Part shown: piece by piece, positions 62,941-64,000 of the stretch
Layout: each line of letters begins with the position of its first letter
Numbering within the stretch: the first letter of the stretch is position 1
Origin: Solimonas sp.
GTDB taxonomy: Bacteria; Pseudomonadota; Gammaproteobacteria; Nevskiales; Nevskiaceae
Length of the DNA: 64,000 bases
Assembly (NCBI GenBank): GCA_030149365.1
Contig: JASBRP010000044.1
Span: forward strand, 1-64,000
Reading direction: 5' to 3'
Notes under the pieces: generated by a model
Databases searched by the model: none
What the model saw: the letters and a program-made list of their open reading frames with translations, nothing else
Told to the model about the DNA's origin: nothing
Position numbers and translations under genes: made by a program

Positions 62941-63297
62941 GTGGTTGTGATGGAAGCTGAAGCTGAGTTTGAAACGGTGATCTTCACCGAGGCCGCGGCC
63001 AATAAGGTCCGCGAACTGCTGGACGAGGAAATCGACGTCAAACAGAACCTGCGCGTGTTCGTCACGGGCGGTGGCTGCTCCGGCTTCCAGTACGGGTTCA
63101 AGTTCGACAAGGAAACCGAGGAAGGCGACACCCTGGTGACCCGCAACGGCGTCACCCTGGTCGTGGACCCCATGAGCGTGCAGTACCTCATGGGCGCCGA
63201 GATCGACTACAAGGAAAGCGTCGAAGGTGCGCAGTTCGTGATCCGCAACCCGAACGCCAGCACCACCTGCGGCTGCGGGAATTCGTTCTCCGTCTAG
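62941..63297 (+). CDS. erpA: Iron-sulfur cluster insertion protein ErpA
   Basis: A 118-residue A-type carrier with the three Cys: [18 protein letters not shown] (about 48) and the end [16 protein letters not shown]. It delivers Fe-S clusters to IspG/IspH and others. GAGGG is 5 bases before the GTG at 62941, so that start is favoured over the ATG at 62950. Neighbours argC and anmK fit the usual pseudomonad-type context. Confidence 0.95.
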   Translation: MVVMEAEAEFETVIFTEAAANKVRELLDEEIDVKQNLRVFVTGGGCSGFQYGFKFDKETEEGDTLVTRNGVTLVVDPMSVQYLMGAEIDYKESVEGAQFVIRNPNASTTCGCGNSFSV

Positions 63298-63339
63298 CGC
63301 CGCGGACAGGTGGGCCGTCCGCGCGCACCTGCTGCACCT

Positions 63340-63397
63340 GTAGGAGCCAGCTTGCTGGCGACCTCGGCCTTGCAGTCGCCAGCAAGCTGGCTCCTAC
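63340..63397. repeat. REP inverted pair, family 2
   Basis: GTAGGAGCCAGCTTGCTGGC and the inverted copy around a 12-base spacer, between erpA and anmK. Confidence 0.85.
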
Positions 63398-63409
63398 AGG
63401 TCAAGCGAT

Positions 63410-63442
63410 AAAACCCGGCTTCGCCCAGCGAAGCCGGGTTTT
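63410..63442. terminator. Bidirectional terminator between erpA and anmK
   Basis: Stem AAAACCCGGCTTCG / CGAAGCCGGGTTTT with loop CCCAG, then TTTGC; A-rich upstream gives a T-run on the minus strand. Confidence 0.9.
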
Positions 63443-63493
63443 TGCTTTCAGTGCCAAGGAGCGACTTGCGGTACTCCCAAGCCCTGGTCTTCC

Positions 63494-63565
63494 GTAGGAG
63501 CGGCTGTCAGCCGCGAAAGGAGTCGGATAGGCGTACCGGCGCTCGCGGCTGACAGCCGCTCCTAC
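63494..63565. repeat. REP inverted pair, family 3
   Basis: GTAGGAGCGGCTGTCAGCCG and inverted CGGCTGACAGCCGCTCCTAC, between the terminator and anmK. The head GTAGGAGC is shared with family 2 but the body differs. Confidence 0.82.
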
Positions 63566-63606
63566 ACGCGCCATGCAGTGCGGTCGTGCTGTCGCGGAGC
63601 CCGCAA

Positions 63607-64000
63607 TCAGCCCCGGTAAACCCCGCCCAGCACCACCGCCCGCTGCGCCCCCGTCACCGCCGGCAGGTTCCCCGGCAGCCCGTGCATCGTCCGCATCGCC
63701 AGCCAGGCGAAGGCCGCCGCCTCCACGTGCTGTGGGTCCAGGCCGGCATCGGCGCTGGAGTGCAGCGACATGGGCGCCAGCAGGGCATGCAGGCGTTCCA
63801 TCAGCAGGTGGTTGCGCGTGCCGCCGCCGCAGGCCAGCACCTCGCGCGTCTGCGGCCCATGGCGGCGGATCGCCTCCGCCACCGTCCGCGCCGTCAGCTC
63901 GCACAGCGTGCGCTGCACGTCGGCCGGCGGCAGGGCGTCCAGGCCGGGATAGCGCCGGCGCAGCCAGTCCAGGTGGAAGTCGCCGCGGCCGGTGCTCTTC
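63607..64000 (-). CDS. anmK: Anhydro-N-acetylmuramic acid kinase, C-terminal part (runs off window)
   Basis: The 3' part, about 130 codons, reads KSTGRGDFHLDWLRRRYPGLDALPPADVQRTL, then TVAEAIRRHGPQTREVLACGGGTRNHLLMERL and GLDPQHVEAAAFAWLAMRTM, ending VVLGGVYRG. This is the end of AnmK (catalytic/ADP site GGGTRN), which phosphorylates and opens anhydroMurNAc in wall recycling. It works with Slt and AmpD found elsewhere in the window. The start is beyond base 64000. Confidence 0.95.
   Translation of the reverse strand, partial: KSTGRGDFHLDWLRRRYPGLDALPPADVQRTLCELTARTVAEAIRRHGPQTREVLACGGGTRNHLLMERLHALLAPMSLHSSADAGLDPQHVEAAAFAWLAMRTMHGLPGNLPAVTGAQRAVVLGGVYRG

Overview
The window is a GC-rich gammaproteobacterial chromosome segment, dense in housekeeping genes. 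The gene sets (ubiE-ubiJ-ubiB, hslVU, dapF-DUF484-xerC, ampDE, argC/erpA/anmK, bfd-bfr, secB-grxC-gpsA, EnvC/CtpA/YibQ) are typical of Gammaproteobacteria. GC level, a haloalkane dehalogenase, TetR-like paralogs and GTAG/GTGG-headed REP sequences suggest a Xanthomonadales/Nevskiales-type lineage; that placement is an inference. I see no rRNA, tRNA, CRISPR array, integrase, transposase or phage gene.

Layout. 0-6.3 kb: methionine and one-carbon block (glyA start, a hidden 59-codon ORF, metE, divergent metR), a CPA2 K+/H+ antiporter and a crotonase. 6.3-8.8 kb: accessory patch with two tandem TetR-like paralogs and, between them, the tail of a third copy plus an A/T-richer two-gene insert bounded by a 28-bp direct repeat. 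8.8-18.4 kb: ATP sulfurylase with a divergent LysR gene, two lytic transglycosylases, a TSUP exporter, cca, uppP, a pteridine-reductase-like SDR and Ap4A phosphorylase. 18.4-25.0 kb: minus-strand run NRDE, ogt, GAF-LuxR regulator, exported protein and a 998-residue lipoprotein of unknown function, the best candidate here for an undescribed system. 25-32.3 kb: EcsC, ndh, a chromosomal ParM-like actin, haloalkane dehalogenase, VOC protein, dapF-DUF484-xerC. 32.3-40.6 kb: Ala-rich lipoprotein, hslVU, DUF971, GGDEF/EAL protein, ubiE-ubiJ-ubiB. 40.8-48 kb: yibQ-ctpA-envC, rhodanese-grxC-secB-gpsA, trmL. 48-56.3 kb: M16 protease, ampD-ampE, and a vitamin B12 module (binding protein, adenosyltransferase, BtuB under a cobalamin riboswitch). 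56.3-64 kb: IMPase, HAD hydrolase, rppH, bfd-bfr, hemJ, argC, DUF6776, bactofilin, erpA, and the 3' part of anmK.

Intergenic space is rich in structured repeats: three REP families mostly arranged as inverted pairs, a two-part hairpin family with GCC-ATGGAY-GGC hairpins and compensatory stem changes, and an inverted-repeat-bounded MITE-like element. One member of the hairpin family sits inside a 134-bp insertion that split the slt/cca junction and duplicated the cca start. Many neighbouring genes overlap by 1-4 nt (ATGA, GTGA, TGATG), implying translational coupling.
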